Shown here piece by piece: positions 15,811-26,506 of a stretch of 64,000 nt of DNA. The notes below the pieces were generated by a model. It ran no database searches and was not told the DNA's origin. It was given only the letters and a program-made list of their open reading frames with translations. The stretch comes from a bacterium. GTDB taxonomy: Bacteria > Verrucomicrobiota > Verrucomicrobiia > Limisphaerales > UBA11358. Where the stretch lies: assembly GCA_021813325.1 (NCBI GenBank), contig JAKALA010000006.1, positions 47,782 to 111,781 of the forward strand, in the 5' to 3' direction. Both the position numbers and the translations under genes were made by a program. The stretch's first letter is position 1, and the number at the start of each line of letters is the position of its first letter.

Positions 15811-16881
15811 ATGAAAATTCATTCTGCATCCTTGCATCTTGCGCTGTTGCTGACAGCCGCCGTCGGGTTCGGCCAACCGGCCGGCGCCCAACCCGCCACG
15901 ACTTCCGCCGGCGCCCGGATTGATCCCCGGACGGGCCTGCCGGTCGGCGTGAATTCCGCGCGCATCGATCCGCTGTCCGGGCTGCCGCAGAATTCCGGCA
16001 ATGGCCTGCCCGCCGAGGAGCAACGTCGCAACCAGGCGGAACGCGAACGGCTGGCAGACCACAGTGTCGCCGCCGCCAGTGCGCCGGATTGGGCGCCTTT
16101 GCTGCAAGCTCAGGCTTACTGTCAAGCCGGCGAGTATGAATCGGCGCTGCAATGTTACCAACGGGCCTGCACCCAGGCGGAAGCGACGCGGAACGCTTCG
16201 CAACTGCAAGTCATCTTCGCTGATTGGGGGGTGTTGGGTAAAAAATTTCCTCCGGCCCGAAGCGCGCTGGCGAAGCTTTGCGACGAGGCCACGCAAGCCT
16301 GTTTACAGGGCCAGGACGATTTTGAATTGTTCCGCAAAGTGATCGGCATCAATGCCGCATTGCAGGATGATAAAGCGACGGTGACGCTGTTTAAACGCAT
16401 CCGGCAGCATCAGCCAGCCCGGGCTGAAAAATGGTATGGCTGGGCGGAACCCGTGTTGGTGCGTTGCGGTGAATATCAACTGTGCCTCGATTGCATCGGC
16501 AATCCCGAGACGCGATTTCAGGTGCGTTGCGCTGCTTTCAAGCGCCTCCAAGCGTTGAACGAAGACATGAGCATGCATTCCCAGGAAGCCAAACGCAAAG
16601 CGATCGAATACATGCATCAACCGGGCCATCCTCCCGGGCCGGCTGTTTCCTTTTCCGATCCGGGCCAAATGGCGCTCCAACACACCCGGGAGAGCTTTGT
16701 GCAAGACGTGCGGAACCTGATCGAAATTCTCGTAGGAACCGGCCACTTGGAAGTGGCAGATCAATTCAGCCGCGAAGCCGTGGCGATCCTGGATGATCCC
16801 CGCCTGCAAACCGCCGTGTCTGATGCCAAGGCCCAAGTTCAGGCGCACGCCGCGTCGTCCGCCGGCGGGACAACCAAATAG
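15811..16881 (+). CDS. Secreted protein sharing the kinase's C-terminal domain
   Basis: This 356-residue protein starts (ATG 15811) with a signal peptide (MKIHSASLHLALLLTAAVGF) and a Pro/Gly-rich stretch in which ARIDPRTGLPVG is repeated as ARIDPLSGLPQN. The middle holds TPR-like helices (LLQAQAYCQAGEYESALQCY). The C-terminus (NLIEILVGTGHLEVADQFS, then AVAILDDPRLQTAVSDAKAQ) is clearly related to the end of the kinase just upstream. It starts 5 bases after the kinase stop, so the two are co-transcribed. I infer a shared extracytoplasmic domain, perhaps binding the same partner. I know no named family. Confidence 0.8.
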   Translation: MKIHSASLHLALLLTAAVGFGQPAGAQPATTSAGARIDPRTGLPVGVNSARIDPLSGLPQNSGNGLPAEEQRRNQAERERLADHSVAAASAPDWAPLLQAQAYCQAGEYESALQCYQRACTQAEATRNASQLQVIFADWGVLGKKFPPARSALAKLCDEATQACLQGQDDFELFRKVIGINAALQDDKATVTLFKRIRQHQPARAEKWYGWAEPVLVRCGEYQLCLDCIGNPETRFQVRCAAFKRLQALNEDMSMHSQEAKRKAIEYMHQPGHPPGPAVSFSDPGQMALQHTRESFVQDVRNLIEILVGTGHLEVADQFSREAVAILDDPRLQTAVSDAKAQVQAHAASSAGGTTK

Positions 16882-17031
16882 CCACAGATTGACCGGCTGG
16901 TGCAGGCCGTTGCCGCCTGGGGTTGCCGGGATTTGATTCATGGGCGCTCGCTCGTCCGGGGCGGGCGCCTTGTTCCCCATCTTTCCCGGGCGAAAAACGG
17001 CTTTCCGTTGGCATTTTAAAAACGAGACGAT

Positions 17032-20000
17032 ATGTTTGCCGACGTGCGACCCAATCCATTCCCAGCGCGCCGGCGGCCGGTCTTCGCGGCCTGGTTGATG
17101 GCGGGAATGATTTTATTTTTGCCCATGGGGCTTGGCGCTGCGCCGATGGATTATCTCGTGGATGGCTGGGATACGGAAAATAATCTGCCGAGCAGCACGG
17201 TCACTTCCATTCAGCAAACTCCAGACGGTTATTTGTGGGTGGGCACTTACAACGGCCTGGCCCGGTTTGACGGCGCGCGGTTTGTCACTTTTGATCCCGT
17301 GAACCAGCCGGCGCTGACGCAAACGCGGGTCCAGGGTTTATATCTGGATGCGAACGGCACGCTTTGGATTAATACGTTTCGCGGTGGATTGACTTCCTAT
17401 CTCAACGGAGAGTTTCGCAAGGAATGGCCCGATCAGCCCGCCTATGATTTGCACACGACGCTGGTTTCCTCCAGCACCAATCTCGATACATTTGTGACGC
17501 AGTATGGCGAAGTGCTGCAACACCATCCGGACGTTCCCGCCGCGGCTTGGAAAGAAACCTCGCCGCCGGCTGGATCGCGGCCGATTTTTCATTGCGTCGA
17601 TGCCGCGGGAACGCTTTGGTTCCTGACGCGGGATGGGCATGTTCTGCAATTTACCAACGGCGTTTTTCAATTGTTGCCACAGGATGGCGGGCTGGCCTCC
17701 GGTCATATTTACACCCTGGTTGCGGATGTTCACGGGCAGGTCTGGGCGGGGGCGGAAAATGAAATTGCCCGTTGGAACGGGACGCGATTTGAAGCTGCGA
17801 CGCCCACCAATAGCGTTGGAGATATTCAACCGGTGTTCATGTTTGCGACCCGGTCTGGCGCCATGTGGGTGCTGGATGGCGAGCGTCTTCGCAAGCTGGA
17901 AGGCCGGTCTTGGACCACGGAAGTCGAGCCGTGGCGCGGCTTGCTGGGGGCGGCTTCCGGCCGGGCCATGGGCGTGCATGAAGATCGCGCCGGCGGGATT
18001 TGGTTCAATCATTATGGCAACGGGCTGTTTCACATCGCGCCCGATGGTCGTTATCAACGCCTGACCACCGCGGACAATTTGCCTGGCGACCGCGTCGGCG
18101 CGTGGTTTCAAAGCCACGACGGCGGCATTTGGGTGGGCATGGATCATGGCGGCTTGGCGCGGCTGCACGATCGCTGGTTCCACGTCATCGGCCCGGCGGA
18201 AGGACTGCCGGCGCGAACCGCCCTGTCGGTTTGTGGCGACCACCGTGGCGCCATTTGGATCGGGACGGCCGGCGGTGGATTGAGCGCGTGGGAAAATGGC
18301 CGGATCAACCGTTTCCCGGTGGGTGCCAGCGCCTCCGCGAATTTTGTGTTTTCCATCGCCCCGCGCCCGGATGGCGGAGCCTGGTTGAGCGCTTCCGAGG
18401 GCGAAGATTTGTTTCAATTTTCTGATGGCCGGATTCAGCGGGTGCCGTGGGATGTGCATGGCATCAAATCCATGCTGCTGGATCATCAAGGCCGCTTGTG
18501 GATGGGCCTCAAAGCGGGACTCGCCTGGTGGGCGGGCAACAGCCGCCAGATCTTGAACGTCGCCAGCAACAGTCCGCTGCCCGCGATTCGGGCCATGGCG
18601 GAAGCGCCGGACGGGACGATTTGGGCGGGCGCGGATGACGGCACGCTCTTTCGTTGCACGCCGGAAAAATTGGAGCCGTTCCGGGCCGCGGACGCGCTGG
18701 CCGGCCAGCCGATTTATGCGCTCCATGCCGATGCGGCGGGGGTGATCTGGATCGGAACTTTTCGCGGCGGTTTGGTGCGGTTCAAAGATGGCCAGTTTTC
18801 CCGGTTCAGCGCCGCGCAGGGAATGCCCATGGATGTGATCAGCCAGATTCAGGAAGACGGGCGCGGGCGGCTGTGGCTGGGCACGCACCAGGGCATTTGC
18901 TGCGTGGATAAATCCGCCTTGGACGCGTGCGCCGAGGGGCGCGCCAAAACCGTGGATTACGTTGCCTACAGCCGGCACGATGGCTTGCCGGCCTTGGAAT
19001 GTTCCGATGGATACCAGCCGGCCAGTTGGCGCGGCGCGGACGGGAAATTATGGTTTGCCACGGTGCGGGGCGTGGTTTGGGTAAGCCCGGATGAACTGAC
19101 CACCAAGTCGCCACCGCCGCCCGTCCGGCTCGAAGAATTTCGCGTGGATGGCGACCTTGTGCCGCTGACAGCCAACAAACTCATCGTGCCGCCGGGGCAC
19201 AAACAATATGACTTCCGTTATACCGCGTTGAGTTTTGACGCCGGTGATCGCGCCCGGTTCCGGTATCAGTTGGAAGGTTTTGACACGGGCTGGGTGGATG
19301 CCGATACGCGGCGCACGGCGCATTATGGTCCGCTGCCGCCGCGCAGTTATCGCTTCCATGTCATTGCTTGCAACAGCGACGGGGTTTGGAACGACGTTGG
19401 GGCGACGGTGACGCTGGTGGTCAAACCGCACTTTTACGAAACGGCCTGGTTTTTGGCGTTGTTGAGCTTTTCGGTTTTGGCGGGCGTGACGGTGGCCGCC
19501 CGGCGTCTGGCCACGCGCAAGTATCGGCGCAAGCTCGCCCAGATGGAAAAACAACATGCCATCGAACGCGACCGGGCGCGCATCGCCAAAGACATCCACG
19601 ACGACATCGGCGCGGGCCTGACGCAAATCACGTTGTTGACAGAACTGGCCCGCCGCGCGCCGGAACAAACCAGCACCAATCTGGAGCGCATCACGCAGTC
19701 CGCCCGCAAGCTCACCAAGGCGATGGATGAAATTGTCTGGGCGGTTGATCCGCAACACGACACGTTTGCCGGGCTGATGGATTACGCCTCGGCTTACGCG
19801 GAGGATTTTCTGCGGGTGGCCGGCATTCGCTGTCGCATGGATTTGCCGGTGACGTTGCCGGTGATCTCCGTGGATGCCGAGCTGCGTTACAACCTGTTCC
19901 TCGCCTTGAAGGAAACCCTCAACAATATCGTCAAGCACGCCAAAGCCACGGAAGTCTGGCTGCGGCTGCGCCTCAAGAACAACAGCTTTACCTTGGAAAT

Positions 20001-20226
20001 CGAGGACAATGGACAGGGGTTGGCAACGGCGGGGCAAACGGGCGACAGCGAACGGATTTCCTCCGGTTCCGGCCTCGGAAATTTGGAAAAGCGGCTGGCG
20101 GCGATTGGCGGTCGATGCCAGATTCATAGCGTGACCGGGCAGGGCACGCGGGTGGAATTGACGGTTACATTAAAAGCGATGCCATCCCCAGTTGTGGCGA
20201 TTGGCGGCGACCACCCCATCAATTAA
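17032..20226 (+). CDS. Sensor histidine kinase with periplasmic two-component beta-propellers
   Basis: The 1064-residue kinase has a signal peptide (about 1-40), then two seven-bladed propellers built of short repeats such as QTPDGYLWVGTYNGLARFDG, DHRGAIWIGTAGGGLSAWEN and DAAGVIWIGTFRGGLVRFKD (about 50-690), a Y_Y_Y domain (about 700-800), one membrane helix (TAWFLALLSFSVLAGVTVAA) and a cytoplasmic HisKA_3/HATPase part. The phospho-accepting His is in ARIAKDIHDDIGAGLTQIT; the ATP-site blocks are LKETLNNIVKHAKA, EIEDNGQGL and GSGLGNLEKRL. There is no fused receiver or AraC domain, unlike the hybrid versions in Bacteroides. The regulator gene follows after 25 bases. Propeller kinases of this type often sense sugar oligomers; the ligand here is unknown. 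Confidence 0.93.
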   Translation: MFADVRPNPFPARRRPVFAAWLMAGMILFLPMGLGAAPMDYLVDGWDTENNLPSSTVTSIQQTPDGYLWVGTYNGLARFDGARFVTFDPVNQPALTQTRVQGLYLDANGTLWINTFRGGLTSYLNGEFRKEWPDQPAYDLHTTLVSSSTNLDTFVTQYGEVLQHHPDVPAAAWKETSPPAGSRPIFHCVDAAGTLWFLTRDGHVLQFTNGVFQLLPQDGGLASGHIYTLVADVHGQVWAGAENEIARWNGTRFEAATPTNSVGDIQPVFMFATRSGAMWVLDGERLRKLEGRSWTTEVEPWRGLLGAASGRAMGVHEDRAGGIWFNHYGNGLFHIAPDGRYQRLTTADNLPGDRVGAWFQSHDGGIWVGMDHGGLARLHDRWFHVIGPAEGLPARTALSVCGDHRGAIWIGTAGGGLSAWENGRINRFPVGASASANFVFSIAPRPDGGAWLSASEGEDLFQFSDGRIQRVPWDVHGIKSMLLDHQGRLWMGLKAGLAWWAGNSRQILNVASNSPLPAIRAMAEAPDGTIWAGADDGTLFRCTPEKLEPFRAADALAGQPIYALHADAAGVIWIGTFRGGLVRFKDGQFSRFSAAQGMPMDVISQIQEDGRGRLWLGTHQGICCVDKSALDACAEGRAKTVDYVAYSRHDGLPALECSDGYQPASWRGADGKLWFATVRGVVWVSPDELTTKSPPPPVRLEEFRVDGDLVPLTANKLIVPPGHKQYDFRYTALSFDAGDRARFRYQLEGFDTGWVDADTRRTAHYGPLPPRSYRFHVIACNSDGVWNDVGATVTLVVKPHFYETAWFLALLSFSVLAGVTVAARRLATRKYRRKLAQMEKQHAIERDRARIAKDIHDDIGAGLTQITLLTELARRAPEQTSTNLERITQSARKLTKAMDEIVWAVDPQHDTFAGLMDYASAYAEDFLRVAGIRCRMDLPVTLPVISVDAELRYNLFLALKETLNNIVKHAKATEVWLRLRLKNNSFTLEIEDNGQGLATAGQTGDSERISSGSGLGNLEKRLAAIGGRCQIHSVTGQGTRVELTVTLKAMPSPVVAIGGDHPIN

Positions 20227-20251
20227 ATTGAAAAAAGACAACCCATCTTCC

Positions 20252-20911
20252 ATGAGCATCGCTGTATCCATCGTCGAGGACGATCCGCAGGTGCGGAGCA
20301 GCCTGGCGAAGCTGATCGACAGTTCGCCCGGTTATCGCTGTGTCAGCAAACACGCCAGCGCGGAAGAGGCCCTGGCTGAATTGCCCAAGGTGAAGCCTGA
20401 CGTGGCGCTCATGGACATTAATTTGCCCGGCCTCAACGGCGTGGAATGCGTGCGCCGCCTCAAACCGCAACGGCCCAAAACGCAAATCATCATGCTCACC
20501 GTTTACCAGAACACGGAGCATATCTTCAATGCCCTGGCGGCGGGCGCCACGGGTTACATGCTGAAGCAGACGCCGCCGGCGGAACTGCTGGCGGCCATCA
20601 AAGAAGTCCATGGCGGCGGATCGCCCATGAGCAGCCACATTGCGCGCAAAATTGTCCAGTCTTTCCAAAAGCCCGCGGCGGTAATGGCTGAAGCGCAAAG
20701 CTTGTCGCCGCGCGAAGCCGAGGTTTTAAATCTGCTGGCGAAAGGTTTTCTCTACAAAGAAATTGCCGATCAGATGAAGGTGAGCTACGCCACCGTGCAC
20801 ACGCACATCCGGCATATCTACGAAAAACTCCACGTTCGCTCCCGCACCGAAGCCGTGGCCAAACATTTGGGGCAGAACCGCGCTTTTCCGGAACTCTCGC
20901 CGGCGGATTAA
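20252..20911 (+). CDS. NarL/FixJ-family response regulator
   Basis: The 219-residue protein has a receiver domain (about 1-120; VSIVEDDPQVRSSLAKLID, phospho-Asp in DVALMDINLPGLNGVE, Lys in GYMLKQTPPAELL) and a LuxR-type helix-turn-helix (about 145-210; LSPREAEVLNLLAKGFLYKE, MKVSYATVHTHIRHIYEKLH). ATG 20252 is the natural start, directly before SIAVSIVEDD. It follows the propeller histidine kinase by 25 bases and is its cognate regulator. A target may be the large secreted-protein gene at 21391, but no binding site can be claimed. Confidence 0.95.
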   Translation: MSIAVSIVEDDPQVRSSLAKLIDSSPGYRCVSKHASAEEALAELPKVKPDVALMDINLPGLNGVECVRRLKPQRPKTQIIMLTVYQNTEHIFNALAAGATGYMLKQTPPAELLAAIKEVHGGGSPMSSHIARKIVQSFQKPAAVMAEAQSLSPREAEVLNLLAKGFLYKEIADQMKVSYATVHTHIRHIYEKLHVRSRTEAVAKHLGQNRAFPELSPAD

Positions 20912-20920
20912 CCTAAAAAC

Positions 20921-20940
20921 CGCTGTTGAGATAAACCGCG
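20921..20940. repeat. Hairpin similar to 6288-6307
   Basis: CGCTGTT, loop GAGATA, AACCGCG: a 7-bp stem with one mismatch. It shares the run gataaaccgcgaac with the hairpin after thiE. Both follow a gene end, which suggests a small dispersed repeat rather than chance. Confidence 0.4.
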
Positions 20941-20965
20941 AACCATCGCGAAATGCGCAAACATA

Positions 20966-20991
20966 ACGGGGTCAACTTCGGGTTGCCCCGT
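20966..20991 (+). terminator. Hairpin with TTCGG loop after the response regulator
   Basis: ACGGGG-T-CAAC, loop TTCGG, GTTGCCCCGT: about 10 pairs with one bulged T and a UUCG-like loop, very stable in RNA. It lies 55 bases after the response regulator stop. There is no U-run after the stem, so it could be a factor-dependent or imperfect terminator. Confidence 0.5.
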
Positions 20992-21390
20992 CACAATGCC
21001 ATCACCAAACAGACGAATATCCCGCATTTCCCAACCGCTTCTCCTTTCACGCCTTTGGCGTCTTTCGCGGTTTTAATTGCGGAATCCAAGATTAGTCTTC
21101 TTCGTCCCGCTTAAGCCCTGAGCCGGCCGGAGCGTCGCCGCTGGCGCCCTTCATTCATTCCCGATCTCGTGGCTGGAGATGCGGCGCCCAAGTTTTTCAT
21201 CGCCTCAGGACTGCGATAAAACGCCTTTAAATCAAGGCGATTCACGGCTTTTGGTGCGACCTCGTCAGGGTTCATCCCCAGAACTGGCGATGGTGGACAT
21301 TGGGGGAATTAATATAGTCGTAGCATACCCACAGAACCAACCGGACAAGCCTTTGCCGCGAAATTTCAAAACTCGCCCAAAAAACCAATC

Positions 21391-24300
21391 ATGAAACACA
21401 AACCTCAACCTTCTGTCACCGCGCGTGATTTTTCATCGATCCACCGGCTTTGCCTGGCTTTGACCTCCATCGCTCTGGCCACGGCACCAATGTCGCAGGC
21501 CGGCGTTTATGTCAAAGCCGACAACCCTTCGGCCTTGAACACCGCCGCGGCTTGGACCAATAACGCCGTTCCGACGGCGACGGATACCGCGCAGTGGGAT
21601 AACACCCTGAGCGCGGCGAACGCCACGAGCGCGTTGGGCGGAAATATGCCCTTGGGCGGAATTAAAATTCTCGATCCCGGCGCCGGCGTGCTCATCAGCG
21701 CCGGCAGCACGTTGACGCTCGGTCCGGGCGGCATCGACATGGCGGCGGCCACCCGGGATTTTGCCATGAGCAATGCCGTGGCTTGCAGTCAGGGTTATCA
21801 GCGCTGGATTGTGCCCAACGGGCGCACCCTGTCGCTGCTCACGGCTCCCACCAAACCGCAGGTGGGGGCGGCGTCCGACGTGGCGTTGGAGTTGAGCACC
21901 AACGGCGTGACGATTCTCGGCGGCACGGCTTCGACGGTCATTGCCGACGCGCAGGGAAATCCCTGGGTGACGTATGGTTTGAACGACTGGGCGGCGATTG
22001 ATGCTTCCGGCCACGCGATTCCCGTGACCTACAACGAAGCTTCCAGCGCGACGTATTCCGGCAATCTGGACATGGACGTGAGCGCTTCCGTGGGCAACGC
22101 CGGCACCAGCAGCGTGCGTTTCAACAGCCCGACGCCCGTGACCATGACCCTCGGCACCGGCACCGCCACGTTGCGCGGTTTTTTGATCGCGGCCAATTCC
22201 GGTGGCGGCAAAGTGACGGCGTCCGGCTATATGCGCCCCAATCGCGCTTCCACGGCGTCGGCCACGCAATTTCCTTTCATCATCAATGCGCCGGTGGATT
22301 TCACCGCCGACGCGAACATGGGCAACGCCTCCTCTGGCGCTCCGGTCAAACTCGTGAAATACGGTCCCGGCAACTTGATCATCACCAAAAACAACGGCCT
22401 CACCGGCGGCAGCGCGGTGCATGGCGGCACGCTGACTTTCAAGCAGGGCGCCTCGCTGGGATCTGGTTTGTGCATGGTCTTCCAAGGCGCATTGGCGGTG
22501 GAATCCGGCACCACGGTGACTTCGCCCGTGACGTTCAACGACGCCACGACCAATCAAGTTTCCGTGCTGGCGGCGGACGGCAAGTTCACCGAGGGCGTGA
22601 CTACTTATTCCGCGGGAACCGTGGCGCTGACTTTTAAATACAACAACGGCGTTCCGATGAGCGCCACGGCGGCTCCGCTCAATGTCAACGGCGCGTTGAC
22701 CGTGAATGGCAATGTGGTGATTTCCGTGTTGAATGGCAGCATGGCTCCGGGCACGTATCCGCTTATCGCCAGCACCTCCTTGGCGGGCACCGGCAGTTTC
22801 AGCCTGGGCAATTTGCCTCCGCGCGTGACGGCCAATCTGGACACCAACGGCGCCACGATTGAACTGGTGGTGACCTCGGTTGATCAGCCCATCACGTGGA
22901 CCAAGGGCAGCGCCGCCTGGGATTTCAGCAGCGTCAACTGGCAGGATGCCACCGCCACCGCCACCACCTACGAGGAAATCGCCGGCATCGGCGACTCGGT
23001 TTTGTTTGAAGACCGGCTGAGCGGCGCTTCGCCCACGATTACGGTGGGCACGCTGGTTTCGCCCAGTTCGATCACGGTCAGCAATGACACCAAGGCTTTC
23101 ACGATTTCCGGCGGCGGCAGCATCGCCGGCAATGGCGGATTGACCAAGGCCGGTGCCGGCACGCTCACGGTGCAAACCATCAACACCTTTGCCGGTGGCG
23201 TGAATGTGAACGGCGGCGTTTTGAATTTCACCACGATTTCCAATCTGGGCGCCGGCCCCATCAGCTTCGGCGGCGGCACGCTGCAATTTGCCTCCGGCAA
23301 CGCCGAGGATATTTCCGTCCGCACCGTGACCTTCAATGCCGGCGGCGGCATGCTGGATGTCGGCTCCGGCTACATCACGTTTAACAATCCGGTGGGCAAC
23401 AAGGGCGCGGGCGGATTGACCAAGGCCGGCACCGGAACCCTGGTGCTCACCGGCACCAATAATTATTCCGGCAATACGGTGGTTTCCAGCGGCACGCTGG
23501 CGCTGAATGCCGCGACCTACATTTCCAACAGCGCGGCCATCATCGTGAACAGCGGCGCCACGCTGGATACGGCCACCTATGCCGCAGGCTTGACCTTGGC
23601 CGGCACTGCGCCGCAGATTTTGGCCGGCGCTGGCACGGTCAGCGGCACGGTCATCAGCAGCAACGGTGTCATCACGCCCGGCACCAACGGCGTGGCGGCG
23701 ACGCTGACTTTCGGCGGCGATCTGACCCTGGCGGGCGGGGCCGTGGATTTTGATGTGGCAGCCGACACGGCGCAGCGCGATTTGCTGATGGTGAATGGCA
23801 ACCTGTCGCTCTATGGCGGCGACCTGAGCTTGATCGTCAATGGGACGCTCACCAACGGCGTTTACAAATTGATTCAATATTCCGGCGCGCTGCTAAGTGG
23901 CGCCGGTTCCTCCGCCAACCTGCATTTGGTCGGCTTTGCGCAGGCCGGCAAGGCGGCCACGTTGAGCGATGCGAACGCCAATGAAATTGATCTCATCGTT
24001 GCCGACACGGCCACGGACCAAATCACGTGGTCCGGCACGGGTTCCACCTGGGATCTCGCCGGCAGTTTGAATTGGTTGAAAGGCGCGACGCCGTGGGGAT
24101 TCACCAACGGCGACCTCGTGACCTTTGACGATTCCGGCTCGGCGAATCCGACGGTCAACCTCCAGGCGGCGGTGTTACCCGGCTCGGTGACGGTGAACAC
24201 CACCACCACGCCTTACCTGTTCATGGATGGCACCGGCGCCGGCGGCGGCAAACTCAGCGGCGCCACGGACTTGGTGAAGGACGGCTCCGGCACGCTGATT

Positions 24301-26454
24301 CTTGCCACGGCCAACATCAACACCGGGCCAACCACCATTAAAAACGGCACGTTGCAGGTTGGCAATTACGGCACGATTGGCGATTTGGGAACCGGCCCGG
24401 TCACCAACAACGGCTCGCTGGTTTTCGTGCAGACGGATAACCACACGCAATCCGGCGTCATCACTGGTTCCGGCAGCCTGACGCAATCCGGCAGCGGCAC
24501 GCTGACGCTCACGGCCAACAACAGCTACACCGGCCCGACCACGATCGGGTATGGCGGCGGCTTGCAGGTCGGCACGGGCGGCGCGGCGGGCAGCCTGGGG
24601 ACCGGCGCGATTACCAACGATGGCACGCTGATTTACAACCGCACGGGCGGCTTTGGCGTCGGCAATGTGAAAACCGGTCCGTCGCTGGGCGGGGCAATCA
24701 CATTTAATGGCGCGGCCAATGTGACGCTCGATGGCGGCAATACCTATTTCAACAATACGACCATCAATAATGGCGCGGTTAAGATTACCGCTGCGGATGC
24801 GATTCCCAGTTCCGCGACGGTTGCGGGTTCCACCGGCTGGCTGGCGGTGAACGGCGGGGCGGCCGCTGGCGGCACGCTGGATGTGAATGGCTTGAACATC
24901 ACCGTGAACGCTTTGAGCGGCACGGCGGGCACGGTTGGCGCCATGATTACCAACAGCAGCGTCGCCACCGCCACCAACACGATCACCGTGCTGGGCACGG
25001 CCGGGACCACGTATTCCGGCGTGGTTGCCGGGAATAATTCCGGTTCCAAGATGGCCCTCGTTATGCGCGGTGCGAGCGAACTGATCCTCGGCGGCGCGAA
25101 CACCTACCTCGGCGGCACCTACGTCGGCGACACGGCCACCATCGGGGTCGTTCCTGGCGGCACGATCGGCGCGGCGGGCAGCATGTTGGTGTTGAGCAAC
25201 GGTGCCGCGTTGAAGATTCACAACACCGGCGGCACGGGCGGCTTCGCCGGGAATGATGTCCGCATCCCGGACAACGCGGCGGCGACCATCACGTCCACCT
25301 CTTTGGGCAACGGTTTCAGCGGCACAATCTCCGGTGGCGCAACGGCCACGAACCTGATCGCCGGGCCGGTTTCCTTCTCGGCGGGCAGCTTGATGCAATC
25401 TTCAAACCTGCTGGGCACCCTGGTGGTGCAGACCGGCGCGGAACTGCGCTTCTCCTCCACATCAGGGCTGAACAACGGTGGTCCGAACACGACGTTTGAT
25501 GTCGAAGGCACCATGCACACACGCAATGCGGGCACGGTCACGTTGGGCGCGTTGACCGGTGCGGGCGTCATCAACACCTCCACCACCGGCGGCACCGGCA
25601 CCTGGATTATCGGCGCGAAAGGTGTGGATTCGGTGTATTCCGGCGAGTTTAGCGGCGACAACATCCTGACCAAGGTGGGCCCGGGCCGTTTGACGTTGAA
25701 CGGCCCGACCGTGAGCCACACCGGCGCCACCACTGTCAGCGATGGCACATTGACCATTGCCGATCCGGTGACGCTGGACAACAGCCCGAGCATCACCTTG
25801 GGCGCGAGCACGGCGGTGCTGGATTATTCCGGTCGCTCGGATCCGACGCTGTATCTCGGCAATGTTCTGACCCAAACTCTGAATGGCTTTGGCACCATCA
25901 ATGGCAGCTTGCTTGAAAATGCTGTTTGTGCCGTGAACGTCGGGTTGGGCACGCTGACCATCACCAACGCGGCGTCGTTCTACGGCAGCATCACCATGCA
26001 GGTGAACAACACCAACGCGGCGACGCATTCCGAGTTGGCGGCGGCCAGCTTCACGATCGCTGGTCCGCTCACGGTGACCAACCTCGGCCCCGAACTGAAA
26101 GGCGGCGACAAGTTCCAGTTGTTCAGCACGGCCGTAACCGGATTTACGCTGACCAATCTGCCGGCCTTGACCAGCCCGAAATACTGGACCAACAACCTGG
26201 CGGTCGATGGCAGCATCGCGGTGATCAATCCGGTGAACACCAATCCGCCGGTGATCCTCTCCAGCTACAACGGCTCCACCTTGTCCTTGAGCTGGCCGGA
26301 CAACCAGGGCTGGACACTGCAAATGCAAACCAACAATCTCGCGACCGGCCTCGGCACCAACTGGGTGGATGTGCCCGGTTCCGATGCGCTCACCTCCACC
26401 AACATTCCCGTGGATGTCACGCAACCGACCGTATTCTATCGTCTGAAACTGTAA
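21391..26454 (+). CDS. Giant secreted protein of autotransporter-associated beta-strand repeats
   Basis: This 1687-residue protein has a signal peptide (about 1-37) and then many repeats predicted to form a beta-helix. The recurring unit is like [20 protein letters not shown] followed by G.T.V..GTL.L (also [20 protein letters not shown] and [15 protein letters not shown]), the known PATR repeat. Gly, Thr, Asn and Ser dominate and there are very few charged residues. No C-terminal beta-barrel is seen; it ends instead with a roughly 80-residue domain ([16 protein letters not shown], then TVFYRLKL) typical of exported Verrucomicrobiota proteins. It is likely to be a cell-surface or matrix fibre or a substrate-binding surface protein. 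The low-complexity repeats create long, meaningless antisense open frames. Confidence 0.9.
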   Translation: MKHKPQPSVTARDFSSIHRLCLALTSIALATAPMSQAGVYVKADNPSALNTAAAWTNNAVPTATDTAQWDNTLSAANATSALGGNMPLGGIKILDPGAGVLISAGSTLTLGPGGIDMAAATRDFAMSNAVACSQGYQRWIVPNGRTLSLLTAPTKPQVGAASDVALELSTNGVTILGGTASTVIADAQGNPWVTYGLNDWAAIDASGHAIPVTYNEASSATYSGNLDMDVSASVGNAGTSSVRFNSPTPVTMTLGTGTATLRGFLIAANSGGGKVTASGYMRPNRASTASATQFPFIINAPVDFTADANMGNASSGAPVKLVKYGPGNLIITKNNGLTGGSAVHGGTLTFKQGASLGSGLCMVFQGALAVESGTTVTSPVTFNDATTNQVSVLAADGKFTEGVTTYSAGTVALTFKYNNGVPMSATAAPLNVNGALTVNGNVVISVLNGSMAPGTYPLIASTSLAGTGSFSLGNLPPRVTANLDTNGATIELVVTSVDQPITWTKGSAAWDFSSVNWQDATATATTYEEIAGIGDSVLFEDRLSGASPTITVGTLVSPSSITVSNDTKAFTISGGGSIAGNGGLTKAGAGTLTVQTINTFAGGVNVNGGVLNFTTISNLGAGPISFGGGTLQFASGNAEDISVRTVTFNAGGGMLDVGSGYITFNNPVGNKGAGGLTKAGTGTLVLTGTNNYSGNTVVSSGTLALNAATYISNSAAIIVNSGATLDTATYAAGLTLAGTAPQILAGAGTVSGTVISSNGVITPGTNGVAATLTFGGDLTLAGGAVDFDVAADTAQRDLLMVNGNLSLYGGDLSLIVNGTLTNGVYKLIQYSGALLSGAGSSANLHLVGFAQAGKAATLSDANANEIDLIVADTATDQITWSGTGSTWDLAGSLNWLKGATPWGFTNGDLVTFDDSGSANPTVNLQAAVLPGSVTVNTTTTPYLFMDGTGAGGGKLSGATDLVKDGSGTLILATANINTGPTTIKNGTLQVGNYGTIGDLGTGPVTNNGSLVFVQTDNHTQSGVITGSGSLTQSGSGTLTLTANNSYTGPTTIGYGGGLQVGTGGAAGSLGTGAITNDGTLIYNRTGGFGVGNVKTGPSLGGAITFNGAANVTLDGGNTYFNNTTINNGAVKITAADAIPSSATVAGSTGWLAVNGGAAAGGTLDVNGLNITVNALSGTAGTVGAMITNSSVATATNTITVLGTAGTTYSGVVAGNNSGSKMALVMRGASELILGGANTYLGGTYVGDTATIGVVPGGTIGAAGSMLVLSNGAALKIHNTGGTGGFAGNDVRIPDNAAATITSTSLGNGFSGTISGGATATNLIAGPVSFSAGSLMQSSNLLGTLVVQTGAELRFSSTSGLNNGGPNTTFDVEGTMHTRNAGTVTLGALTGAGVINTSTTGGTGTWIIGAKGVDSVYSGEFSGDNILTKVGPGRLTLNGPTVSHTGATTVSDGTLTIADPVTLDNSPSITLGASTAVLDYSGRSDPTLYLGNVLTQTLNGFGTINGSLLENAVCAVNVGLGTLTITNAASFYGSITMQVNNTNAATHSELAAASFTIAGPLTVTNLGPELKGGDKFQLFSTAVTGFTLTNLPALTSPKYWTNNLAVDGSIAVINPVNTNPPVILSSYNGSTLSLSWPDNQGWTLQMQTNNLATGLGTNWVDVPGSDALTSTNIPVDVTQPTVFYRLKL

Positions 26455-26506
26455 CGCCACCCGGCGCGTGGTCTCGCCCGGGGCCACGCGCTTCTATTTT
26501 CTGTCC

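Larger units (their letters stand above)
20912..21390. other. 479-base intergenic region upstream of the giant secreted-protein gene
   Basis: No gene is supported. It begins with two hairpins (20921-20940 and 20966-20991). Sequence close to 21340-21390 should carry the promoter and ribosome site of the next gene, but I see no convincing consensus boxes. A 72-codon open frame at 21179 has no family resemblance and is not called. Confidence 0.5.

Noticed and set aside
17338..18978. 546-residue minus-strand open frame opposite the propeller kinase
   Set aside because: Shadow of the repeated propeller blades; composition is unlike a real protein and the plus-strand gene is certain.
21433..26487. 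Very long minus-strand open frames (814, 407 and 341 residues) opposite the giant secreted protein
   Set aside because: They are antisense shadows of a Gly/Thr/Asn-rich repeat gene in GC-rich DNA; their translations are Arg/Gly/His-rich with no family resemblance.
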